Of a stretch of DNA of 45,569 nucleotides, positions 22,399 through 29,417 are shown one piece after another. The first letter of the stretch is position 1. Each line of letters opens with the position of its first letter. The notes beneath the pieces were generated by a model, which was not told the DNA's origin, did no database searches, and worked only from the letters and a program-made list of their open reading frames with translations. This stretch comes from Methanobacteriota archaeon. GTDB lineage: Archaea > Thermoplasmatota > Thermoplasmata > RBG-16-68-12 > JAFNFQ01. Made by a program: the position numbers and the translations under genes. The stretch spans positions 50,992 through 96,560 of the forward strand of contig JAFNFQ010000023.1 in assembly GCA_017885655.1 (NCBI GenBank), written 5' to 3'.

Positions 22399-23043
22399 CT
22401 AGAGGATTCCGAGACTGCTGATGAGCTTCTTCGCCCAAGCGAGTTTTCGCAGCTTGACCTCGGGGTTCTCGTCCTTGGGGCTCGGGTGCTCGAAGTCGAA
22501 GCCGAGCAGCCGGATCTTCGACGCGCCGAAGTGTTTCGCGAGGAACGCAGCCCTGTCCCCGTCCGTGAACCCGCCGAAGTCGTAGACTCGGGAGAACGGG
22601 CGGCTCTGGGTCGTGGCCATCACACGGCCTCTGAACAAAGGTGCCCAGCGACGGATTGCGGGGATGTTGTCCCCGTGAGCGTGGATCACCACGATAGCTC
22701 CTTTCACGTTCGCCTTGATCTGGTCCTTCACATCGCCGTCGAGGTCGGTGACTACTATGTCTGGCCCGAAGCCGGCCTGCATCGCGACGCTTGCGGCTTC
22801 ATCGGCCGCGATCAGAATCCCCTCGTGCCCCGCAATCTCGTCCTTCAACGAAGGTCCATTCCCCGCCACGAAGACCTCCTGGCCTCCAAGCATCTTCCCG
22901 AGAACGCGTGGCCCAATCCTATCGCCCGCCAGAGTCTCATCCAATATCCGTGCGGCTCTCTCATCAGCCTCGCGGCTGTAGCCGAATTCCCTCAGTATAT
23001 CGAGATAATGCGGCTCCCAGTCCTTGAATTCCATGACAGACAC
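22399..23043 (-). CDS. mptE: 6-hydroxymethyl-7,8-dihydropterin pyrophosphokinase, archaeal MptE type (DUF115)
   Basis: This 214-residue protein belongs to the DUF115/MptE family, the archaeal replacement for FolK that adds pyrophosphate from ATP to hydroxymethyl-dihydropterin on the way to tetrahydromethanopterin or folate. Seen are the FVAGNGPSLKDE loop, ILIAADEAASVAMQAGFGPDIVVTDLDG, VVIHAHGDN and IRLLGFDFE. Start is GTG 23043 or ATG 23034; both follow the DUF373 stop closely. It converges on gcvPB. Confidence 0.9.
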   Translation of the reverse strand: MSVMEFKDWEPHYLDILREFGYSREADERAARILDETLAGDRIGPRVLGKMLGGQEVFVAGNGPSLKDEIAGHEGILIAADEAASVAMQAGFGPDIVVTDLDGDVKDQIKANVKGAIVVIHAHGDNIPAIRRWAPLFRGRVMATTQSRPFSRVYDFGGFTDGDRAAFLAKHFGASKIRLLGFDFEHPSPKDENPEVKLRKLAWAKKLISSLGIL

Positions 23044-23049
23044 GCCTTC

Positions 23050-24153
23050 TCAGTGCCGCCACGTATCCTCAGAGGGCACTTCTCGCTCGCTCGTGCGGTA
23101 GGAGATCATCCCCGCCACCGCAATGAAGATCGCGAGGGACGTGGCGATGAGTATCAGGGTGAGGCTGCTCGACGGGTTCTTCATGCCTAGCCAAGCAGAT
23201 AGGACGTCGAACGCGGCGAAGAAGACGAACCCCATCGCTATGAAAGTCCCCGCCACAACGAACACGTGCTTGGGCACCTTGCCCTTCCTGAAGTACGCCG
23301 TGGCGACCCTGCCCCCTTCGAATATCAGCATGGCGAGGACGAACCACCAGAGGGACGTCGCGGCGAACTGGACGAACTGCCGGCCCAGCGTCATGCCGGG
23401 GATGCTTGCGGCGTCGACGCCGTTGAATATCCCCCAGAGGACGATGACGAACGCGACGCTCGTGAAGATGATCGAGACGTCCCCCGAAGCGATGTTGTTC
23501 TTGAAGTTCTCGTAGCCCTCGTTGAGCCTCCTCCGCCATTCGCTCGGGCTCCCCGAGACCCCCGACGCGAGGAAGATCAGATAGAGAGCAATAGCGCCTC
23601 CTGCAATCGATGAAGCGTAGGTGGGGCTGACGAAGTAGAGCGCGCTGAAAATCAACATGGCGAGCCCTATGGGGAAGAGTATCTTTCGCTGGACGCGCCT
23701 GTTCTTCAGCGCCTTGGCGAGCATGTAGTAGGTGTTCTCGATCGCGGGGGACTGGCGGATGAAGACCCGCCTCACGTGGTCGACCCTGATCCTCGACGCG
23801 ATCATGGGGAAGATGTACTCGTCCTCGGCACCGTCGCTGACCAGGAATGCGCCAGACGGCCTCGTCTCCTCGATCACCTGCTCGAGCTGCCCCGTCAGGA
23901 TGCCGTCCGAGATCGTGCCGACCCGGACATCGCCAGTGATCGTCGCGACCTCGGCCTCCTTGCCGGACTTAACCAGCTCGTCATAGATCGAGATTGCGGT
24001 GAGGATCGTATTGACATCAGCGTCCTCGGGGTCCGCGAGGCCGAGCTTCATCGCGGCGTTGAGGTTCTCCTCCCTCCCTATGAGAGGACCCTTGATTCCA
24101 GCCTTCACGCCGACGTCGTCATCCCTGTCCACGCAGAGAACGAGAGTCCTCAT
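23050..24153 (-). CDS. DUF373 integral membrane protein
   Basis: This 367-residue protein begins with the DUF373 cytoplasmic domain (RTLVLCVDRDDDVGVKAGIKGPLIGREEN, IYDELVKSGKEAEVATITGD, VSDGAEDEYIFPMIASRI), roughly residues 1-145. About seven TM helices follow from residue 158 to 355, ending in a short polar tail. The family is almost only archaeal and has no known function; the N-terminal part contains a conserved Asp-rich loop. It is first in an operon with mptE and diverges from the SHOCT-repeat gene. Confidence 0.88.
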   Translation of the reverse strand: MRTLVLCVDRDDDVGVKAGIKGPLIGREENLNAAMKLGLADPEDADVNTILTAISIYDELVKSGKEAEVATITGDVRVGTISDGILTGQLEQVIEETRPSGAFLVSDGAEDEYIFPMIASRIRVDHVRRVFIRQSPAIENTYYMLAKALKNRRVQRKILFPIGLAMLIFSALYFVSPTYASSIAGGAIALYLIFLASGVSGSPSEWRRRLNEGYENFKNNIASGDVSIIFTSVAFVIVLWGIFNGVDAASIPGMTLGRQFVQFAATSLWWFVLAMLIFEGGRVATAYFRKGKVPKHVFVVAGTFIAMGFVFFAAFDVLSAWLGMKNPSSSLTLILIATSLAIFIAVAGMISYRTSEREVPSEDTWRH

Positions 24154-24183
24154 CGTGAGTTACCAACTGATGGCGGGCTATTT

Positions 24184-24190
24184 CAAATTT
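24184..24190 (-). promoter_or_regulatory. TATA-like element of DUF373-mptE
   Basis: AAATTTG on the minus strand, centred about 34 nt before ATG 24153, in the 107-nt divergent gap. Confidence 0.4.
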
Positions 24191-24229
24191 GTTGTGTGGT
24201 TCTGAAACGGTTGCAGCGGCGGGAAAGAA

Positions 24230-24235
24230 TAATAT
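24230..24235 (+). promoter_or_regulatory. TATA box of the SHOCT-repeat gene
   Basis: TAATAT, inside GAATAATATC, is centred 29 nt before ATG 24261. This rules out the in-frame upstream part starting at 24189 and fixes the start at 24261. Confidence 0.5.
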
Positions 24236-24260
24236 CGAAGCATGCGCTTCAAGGTGCGAC

Positions 24261-26075
24261 ATGCCTGAAGGTAACGACGAGCCCACGGTCGAGTGCCCGA
24301 ACTGCGGGGCGCTGGTGCCAGTCGGGGCACCGCGATGCTTCATCTGTGAAGAGCTGATGCCAGAACCCGTTAAAGCAGAGGTGAAGCCGCCGGAGCTCGC
24401 GCCTGAGGAGCTGCCGCCGGTCGAGAAGGTGGAAATCGAAGCGCCACAGCCCGTTCAGGAAGAAGCGGTGAAGCCGATCGCGGAACCGGTCGTGGAGAAG
24501 CCGCCAGAAGAGATTCGCGCTCCAGTCGAAGAGGTCATTGAAACAGCTCCCGCGAAGCCGGCATCGACGGAGGAGAAGGTCGCGAGGCTCAAGGCGGCTT
24601 ATGAGGATGGAAGGATCCCGAAAGAAGTCTACGTCGGGAACCTCAGGGCCCTGGGGGTCGCCGTCCCGCCGGAACTTGAGGAGCCGCCGGCTGAGGTGGT
24701 GACAACTCCCGAGGTCCAGCCCGAAATCGTGGTCGACGTCCCTCCAGTCGTGGAAGAGGCGAAAGAGAAACCGCCGGAGGAGAGCCATCCCGCAGAAACG
24801 ACAGGCTTGGACGAGAAGACCGCGAAGCTCAAGGCAGCGTATGATGCCGGCCAGATTCCCAAAGAGGTGTATGTCGAGAATCTGAAAGCCCTCGGGGCGG
24901 CGGTCCCCGCGGAGCTGGAGGAACAGCCTGTGAAGGAGGAATTGCCAACCGCTGTCCAACCGGAGGTCGAGGTCACCCCAGTCAAGGAAGAGATTGCCCC
25001 GCCGAAGGAGGAGGAGAGACCGGCGGCTGTCGCACCCATCGAGGAAGCCAAGGAGGCCCTTCCCGCTAAACCGAGCAACATAGATAGGAAAAAGGCGAGA
25101 TTGAAGAAGGCGTACAAGACCGGGAGGATCACGAAGGAGCTCTATATCGACAGCTTGAAGACGCTGGGAGTCCCAGTGCCGCAAGAGCTCGAGGAACCGC
25201 CAGCGAAAGAGGAAGAGCCAATGGCGGCTGTGCCGGAGACTCCCGTCGAGACTCCACCCGCCAAGGAAGAAGCCGCGCCTCCAAAAGCGGAGGAGACTGC
25301 ACCTGTCGAGGCGGCTCTGGCCAAGGAGGCAGGAGAGGTTCCTCCCGCCAAACCGAGCGCCGTAGAGAAGAAGGCGGCGAGGCTCAAGAGAGCATACGAG
25401 AGCGGCAAGATCACCAAAGGCATCTACATCGACAGCTTGAAGAAACTCGACGTTCCGCTCCCGCCGGAGCTTGGAGTGGCGCCCGAGAAGGAAGCCGCTC
25501 CGGAGGAAAAAACCCCAGTCGAGGTTCCGCTGGCCGAGGAAGTGAAAGAAGAACCTCCCGCCAAACCGTCGGAGGACGAGGTCAAGGCGGCGAGGCTCAA
25601 GGCGGCATACGAGGCCGGCACCATCCCTAAAGAAGTCTACGTCGGAAACCTGAAGAATCTCGGCCTCCCGGTTCCGCCAGAGCTTGGGGAACGAGAGGAG
25701 GAGATTCCCGCCGAGGTCCCTCAGGAGGAGGCAGCCGTTCCGGAGGTCGCCGAGGAAGCCCCGGCTGCCATCGAAGTCGTCTCCAAGGGAGAGATCGAGG
25801 GTCCGGCGAGGTCCTGCAGGGGAGTCGCGATAGCCTCGGCGGGCGGTCTCGTCTACGCGCTCGTCTGGCTCCTCTTCGTCCCGATGCTAGGCAACTCCCT
25901 GTCCTTCGTATTCACCGCGCTGGGCGCCGTGCTCATCGTCGTGGGCTACAACATCGCCTCGAACGATGCGGCGGCGGCTGCGAGAACTCGCACGTTCAAG
26001 TGCCCGCTCTGTTCAGAGAGGCTTGATGTGTCGGTATCCGAGTGCCCCAACTGCAGGGCCAGGTTCAGCGATTAG
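24261..26075 (+). CDS. Zinc-ribbon membrane protein with five SHOCT-like repeats
   Basis: From ATG 24261 this is 604 residues. An N-terminal zinc ribbon has C12, C15, C26 and C29. Five repeats of about 40 residues follow, at about 105, 184, 274, 368 and 438, each built as K.ARLKAAYE.G.IPKEVY followed by a short helix and VPPELE; they resemble the SHOCT motif, a short helical module usually found once at a C-terminus. The linkers are rich in Pro, Glu, Ala and Val. Two TM helices occupy about 520-567, followed by a C-terminal zinc ribbon (CPLC, CPNC) at about 580-600. Topology should put both ribbons and the repeats in the cytoplasm. No known function; an assembly scaffold is one possibility. 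Confidence 0.82.
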   Translation: MPEGNDEPTVECPNCGALVPVGAPRCFICEELMPEPVKAEVKPPELAPEELPPVEKVEIEAPQPVQEEAVKPIAEPVVEKPPEEIRAPVEEVIETAPAKPASTEEKVARLKAAYEDGRIPKEVYVGNLRALGVAVPPELEEPPAEVVTTPEVQPEIVVDVPPVVEEAKEKPPEESHPAETTGLDEKTAKLKAAYDAGQIPKEVYVENLKALGAAVPAELEEQPVKEELPTAVQPEVEVTPVKEEIAPPKEEERPAAVAPIEEAKEALPAKPSNIDRKKARLKKAYKTGRITKELYIDSLKTLGVPVPQELEEPPAKEEEPMAAVPETPVETPPAKEEAAPPKAEETAPVEAALAKEAGEVPPAKPSAVEKKAARLKRAYESGKITKGIYIDSLKKLDVPLPPELGVAPEKEAAPEEKTPVEVPLAEEVKEEPPAKPSEDEVKAARLKAAYEAGTIPKEVYVGNLKNLGLPVPPELGEREEEIPAEVPQEEAAVPEVAEEAPAAIEVVSKGEIEGPARSCRGVAIASAGGLVYALVWLLFVPMLGNSLSFVFTALGAVLIVVGYNIASNDAAAAARTRTFKCPLCSERLDVSVSECPNCRARFSD

Positions 26076-26077
26076 CA

Positions 26078-26734
26078 TCAGTAGAGGAGAAGTCCTTCCT
26101 CTATCCGACCCATCTCAATCGGCGTGGTCCTGCTCCCCACCGCCGCGCCCTTGCTGTTCGCGACCATGCACGCACCTATCTGCGCGGTCGCGTAGTTGGC
26201 GGTGGTTATCGTCGCGGGCACCTTGAGCACGTCCTCCAGCACCTCCTTCTCCTCGTCCCTGATGTGCGGGTGGCAGAGGACGCCCTTGTTCGTCGCGACT
26301 GCCGACGACCCCACCGTCTTGATCCCGGCGACGGTCCCCCTCACGACCTCGACGTCCAGGACGTCCCTCAGCTCGCCCAAGAACTCTTTGTCATATCCAG
26401 GGTGGACCACCGCACCGTTGTCGTTGCAGAGTATGTTGTTGCCCATCGCGTTGAGCCTCTCGGGCAGAACGAGCACGTTCTTCCCGCCGAGCAGCCTCTC
26501 CTCCTTTTCCGTCAGGAAGTCGTTCACGATGATGCCGTGACTGTTCATCCTAACCAGCGCGCCAACGACGGTCGAGCCGCCGATGGTCGTCTGGACGAAA
26601 TGCACCTCCAGTGCCCTGCTGATCTTCTGCGCCATCCTCTTCGAGACGGTGGACGAGACCACCATCAGGTTCTCGCTCGCCGCGCAATAGACGCCTATGT
26701 AGGGGTTACCGACGAAGTCCACCCTCACCAGCAA
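26078..26734 (-). CDS. eif6: Translation initiation factor aIF6
   Basis: This 218-residue anti-association factor binds the large ribosomal subunit and blocks joining of the small one. It shows the fivefold pentein repeats, with RVDFVGNPYIGVYCAASE, TTIGGSTVVGALVRMNSHGIIV, LPERLNAMGNNILCNDNGAVVHP and GTVAGIKTVGSSAVATNKGVLCHP. The TTG start at 26734 follows the L31e stop by 10 nt. It is last in the operon S19e-PDCD5-L39e-L31e-aIF6; the L18ae gene that often follows is absent. Confidence 0.95.
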   Translation of the reverse strand: MLVRVDFVGNPYIGVYCAASENLMVVSSTVSKRMAQKISRALEVHFVQTTIGGSTVVGALVRMNSHGIIVNDFLTEKEERLLGGKNVLVLPERLNAMGNNILCNDNGAVVHPGYDKEFLGELRDVLDVEVVRGTVAGIKTVGSSAVATNKGVLCHPHIRDEEKEVLEDVLKVPATITTANYATAQIGACMVANSKGAAVGSRTTPIEMGRIEEGLLLY

Positions 26735-26744
26735 TTAGTGCCCC

Positions 26745-27008
26745 CTACTCCTCCGAGAGTGAGACCTCCACCAGTTCGTCCTCGAACTTGATCGCCTTCA
26801 CCCTGATGCGCTTGGGCGGCTTGCCGATGCCCCTGGCCCATATCAGCTCGTTTATCTTGGGGTCGATCCACACGTCCTCGTTCTTCGCCTTCATGTGCTG
26901 CATGACGTGCTCGCGTATCGCCTTGATCGCCCTTGCCGCCCTCTTCGTCCTCGGCGCGACCATGGCCTTGCGCAAGGGCACCGTGATTATCCTCTCTTCT
27001 TCGGCCAA
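26745..27008 (-). CDS. rpl31e: 50S ribosomal protein L31e
   Basis: This 87-residue protein sits near the polypeptide exit tunnel. The family motifs RIITVPLRKAMVAPRTKRAARAIKAIREHVMQHM and WIDPKINELIWARGIGKPPKRIRVKAIK are complete. It starts at TTG 27008, 4 nt after the L39e stop. Confidence 0.96.
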   Translation of the reverse strand: MAEEERIITVPLRKAMVAPRTKRAARAIKAIREHVMQHMKAKNEDVWIDPKINELIWARGIGKPPKRIRVKAIKFEDELVEVSLSEE

Positions 27009-27012
27009 AGTA

Positions 27013-27168
27013 TCACCTGTCCAGCTTGTTCCTTCTCCAGGTCCGCCTCTTCGGGTGGTGCGTGAACTTCCGGTCGGTCCTCTGCATGACCCACGCGGGC
27101 ACCCTCCTGTTCTGCTTCACCGCTCTCAGCAACCTCAGCTTCTTCGGACCTGGCCTGTTCTTCGCCAT
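27013..27168 (-). CDS. rpl39e: 50S ribosomal protein L39e
   Basis: This 51-residue very basic protein lines the exit tunnel. The sequence runs [20 protein letters not shown] and ends [12 protein letters not shown], with the conserved [20 protein letters not shown] core. ATG 27168 abuts the PDCD5 stop (gap 1 nt). It is too short to appear in routine ORF lists, but it is complete and in the standard L39e-L31e-aIF6 order. Confidence 0.96.
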   Translation of the reverse strand: MAKNRPGPKKLRLLRAVKQNRRVPAWVMQRTDRKFTHHPKRRTWRRNKLDR

Positions 27169-27169
27169 T

Positions 27170-27502
27170 CTACCGCCTCTCTATCTTGATGTCCCTCTTC
27201 TGCGGCATGATGCGCCTGAGGATGTCCCTCAGCGTCGCGTCGTCTATGACCTTGTTCACCCTGCCGCTCTGCGCAAGCACAATGAGCTGGTTCTCGATGT
27301 TCTCCGTGACCTCGGGGTAGGCCAGCTCGATCCTGGCTAGCCTCTCCCTGGCCTCGGGGGTCAGTATCTGCCTCAGGATCATCTCCCTCTGGGCCTTGAC
27401 CTGCTCGTCCTGCTGGTCCCTGACCATCCTCTCGGCCTGGGCGCGCTGGATCTCCTCCAGCCTTCTCCGCCTTATCGCCTCGAGCTCGTCTTCCTCCTCC
27501 AC
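27170..27502 (-). CDS. PDCD5-family DNA-binding protein
   Basis: This 110-residue helical protein belongs to the PDCD5 (TFAR19) family, found in all archaea next to S19e. Seen are the N-terminal charged helix ([15 protein letters not shown]), the three-helix core [40 protein letters not shown], and [21 protein letters not shown]. Archaeal members bind DNA weakly in vitro; the cellular role is unknown. It starts at GTG 27502 right after S19e. Confidence 0.94.
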   Translation of the reverse strand: MEEEDELEAIRRRRLEEIQRAQAERMVRDQQDEQVKAQREMILRQILTPEARERLARIELAYPEVTENIENQLIVLAQSGRVNKVIDDATLRDILRRIMPQKRDIKIERR

Positions 27503-27506
27503 GACC

Positions 27507-27971
27507 TCACCTTGTCTTCCCGAGGTACTTCGTCAGCTCCGGGTTTGTCTTCGCCATTTCCTTCATGATCTCGAATGAGACATTGTCCAGGAGCTTGCGA
27601 CCCTGAGGTGAGACCACCCGGCCCTGCTTCGTCTTCGCGACCAAGCCGAGCTGCTCCAGCTGGGTGAGGCAGAGGCGGATAATGCTCCTGCTCCCCTTGC
27701 GCGGGTGATATGGCGCGGAGCCGTCGTCCCTCCTCCCGCCGAACTCGGCGGAGAGCCTCGAGGGTCCCATTGGACCGAGGATGTATACCTTCCTCAGGAC
27801 GGCGGCTGACCTGGTGAACCACCAGTCCGGCTGGACCGGGGAGTTCTTTGTGTGCACGCCTGTCTTTGCAAATGGCGCCCACTCTGGAGGTTCAATTTTC
27901 GCCTCGTCCTTGAGGTACTTCGCTACCTTCTCGATGAGGAGCGTCGGTGGAACATCATAGACCGTTGTCAT
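27507..27971 (-). CDS. rps19e: 30S ribosomal protein S19e
   Basis: This 154-residue protein of the small-subunit head is complete: [68 protein letters not shown] and the [23 protein letters not shown] helix. It heads a five-gene translation operon and is leaderless: the TATA-like AAATTT at 28001-28006 is 32 nt before its ATG. Confidence 0.96.
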   Translation of the reverse strand: MTTVYDVPPTLLIEKVAKYLKDEAKIEPPEWAPFAKTGVHTKNSPVQPDWWFTRSAAVLRKVYILGPMGPSRLSAEFGGRRDDGSAPYHPRKGSRSIIRLCLTQLEQLGLVAKTKQGRVVSPQGRKLLDNVSFEIMKEMAKTNPELTKYLGKTR

Positions 27972-28000
27972 GGTGCCAACTCTGGCTTGTTCTACAGACT

Positions 28001-28006
28001 AAATTT
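28001..28006 (-). promoter_or_regulatory. TATA box of the S19e operon
   Basis: AAATTT within CTCAAATTTAG on the minus strand, centred 32 nt before ATG 27971, with no Shine-Dalgarno. Confidence 0.5.
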
Positions 28007-28116
28007 GAGGGACTATATTATCCTTTGCGACTCTCTCGGATTGCCGTTTCCTCCCTCCCAAGCGGCGTGACAGTGAAAACTTCTTATGAACCCGCCTCTT
28101 CATCTCTTCGATACCC

Positions 28117-28833
28117 ATGGCGGCTGAACGTCTCAAGACCCACATCCGCGGGCTCGACCAGAGGATTGGCGGCGGCATACCGGAGAAGCACCTCGTGCTC
28201 GTTTGCGGGAGGGCGGGGACGATGAAGTCCTCCCTGGCTTACGGCATAATGCACAACGCCGCCAAGAACGACGGCAGGAGAGGCATCTACATCACCCTGG
28301 AGCAGAGCAGGGAGAGCCTGGTCGACCACATGACGAGCCTGGGCATGGACCCCAAGAGCATCACGGGCAAAGGGGGCATAATCGTCGTCGACCTCGCCCG
28401 CCTCCGCAAGGAGTCGGAGCAGAAGGACGTGAAGGCCCCGATGGACTGGGCAGATGCTATCGTCACGATTGCCAACAACTACAAGCTCAAGTTCGGGTGC
28501 AACCTCTTCGTCCTTGACTCGCTCGCCGCCCTCTACTCCATACACGAGTTCAAGAACCCGAGGAACGACATCTTCCTCTTCTTCGACAAGATCAGGGCGC
28601 TAGGCATCACGACGATGCTCATCTCGGAGACAACGGAGTCAGACAAGCTCTACTTCGGGATGTACGGCGTCGAGGACTTCCTGGCGGACGGCATCTTCCA
28701 CATTGACCTGGAACGGGAGGACAGGAACGTGAATCTCTTCCTGAGCGTCGTCAAGATGAGGGCGACGCAGCACGATCGGAGCTACTACCCGCTGATAGTG
28801 GAGAATGGCAACTTCGAGATAGTCACGAGCTGA
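28117..28833 (+). CDS. KaiC/RAD55-like RecA-fold ATPase
   Basis: This 238-residue single-domain ATPase opens with a conserved IRGLDQRIGGGIPEKHLVLV, then a Walker A loop GRAGTMKSS (31-39), a probable catalytic Glu (E62 in YITLEQSRESL), and Walker B NLFVLDS with D134. This is the archaeal KaiC-domain family, not the recombinase RadA, since DNA-binding motifs are absent. A TATA-like CTTATG at 28083-28088 is about 32 nt upstream. UbiX follows after 5 nt, and a DUF835 membrane protein converges on the pair; KaiC and DUF835 proteins share an ASCE-like fold and often occur in archaeal signalling. Partner unknown. Confidence 0.88.
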   Translation: MAAERLKTHIRGLDQRIGGGIPEKHLVLVCGRAGTMKSSLAYGIMHNAAKNDGRRGIYITLEQSRESLVDHMTSLGMDPKSITGKGGIIVVDLARLRKESEQKDVKAPMDWADAIVTIANNYKLKFGCNLFVLDSLAALYSIHEFKNPRNDIFLFFDKIRALGITTMLISETTESDKLYFGMYGVEDFLADGIFHIDLEREDRNVNLFLSVVKMRATQHDRSYYPLIVENGNFEIVTS

Positions 28834-28838
28834 GGAAC

Positions 28839-29390
28839 TTGCGGATCGTCGTGGCGGTAACGGGCGCGTCTGGCGTCGTCTACGGATACAATCTCCTGAG
28901 AGCACTCAAGGTCCATGACGTGTCCCTGATTCTCTCTGAGGACGCGAAGACCGTCATCGAGGAGGAGACCAACCTCACCGCCAAAGACTTCGAGAAAACC
29001 GCGAGCAGGGCCTATAGGAACGACGACATGGCGGCACCCGTTTCATCTGGCAGCAACAGGCTCGACGCGATGGTCATAGTTCCGTGCTCAGGCACGACTT
29101 TGTCGAAGGTCGCGGTGGGGATAGCAGACAACCTGATCACGCGCACCGCCGCGGTCTGCCTCAAAGAAAGGAGGAAGCTCGTGCTCGTGCCCCGCGAGAC
29201 GCCGGTGAGCCCGATAATCCTGGAGAACATGCTCAAGCTCTCTCGCCTCGGCGTCGTCATCCTACCCGCCTCACCTGGTTTCTATGCCAGGCCGAAGAGC
29301 GCGCAGGACTTCGTGGACTTCGTTGTCGCGAGAATCATGGACCAGCTCGGTCTCGAGCAGGAGCTGTTCAGGGGATGGAAGGCGGAATAA
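28839..29390 (+). CDS. ubiX: Flavin prenyltransferase UbiX
   Basis: This 183-residue flavoprotein joins dimethylallyl phosphate to FMN to make the prenylated flavin used by UbiD decarboxylases. Motifs: VVAVTGASGVVYGYNLL at the start, MVIVPCSGTTLSKVAVGIADNLITRTAAVCLKERRKLVLVPRETPVSPIILENML, and PASPGFYARPKSAQDFVDFVVARIMDQLG. It starts at TTG 28839, 5 nt after the KaiC-like gene. No ubiD is in the window; its presence elsewhere would be expected. Related archaea use it in quinone or aromatic acid metabolism. Confidence 0.93.
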   Translation: MRIVVAVTGASGVVYGYNLLRALKVHDVSLILSEDAKTVIEEETNLTAKDFEKTASRAYRNDDMAAPVSSGSNRLDAMVIVPCSGTTLSKVAVGIADNLITRTAAVCLKERRKLVLVPRETPVSPIILENMLKLSRLGVVILPASPGFYARPKSAQDFVDFVVARIMDQLGLEQELFRGWKAE

Positions 29391-29417
29391 GCCCCGCCCT
29401 CATTCAGTCCGCGGCGT

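Noticed and set aside
24189-24260. N-terminal extension of the SHOCT-repeat gene
   Set aside because: It contains the TATA box for ATG 24261 and no conserved sequence.
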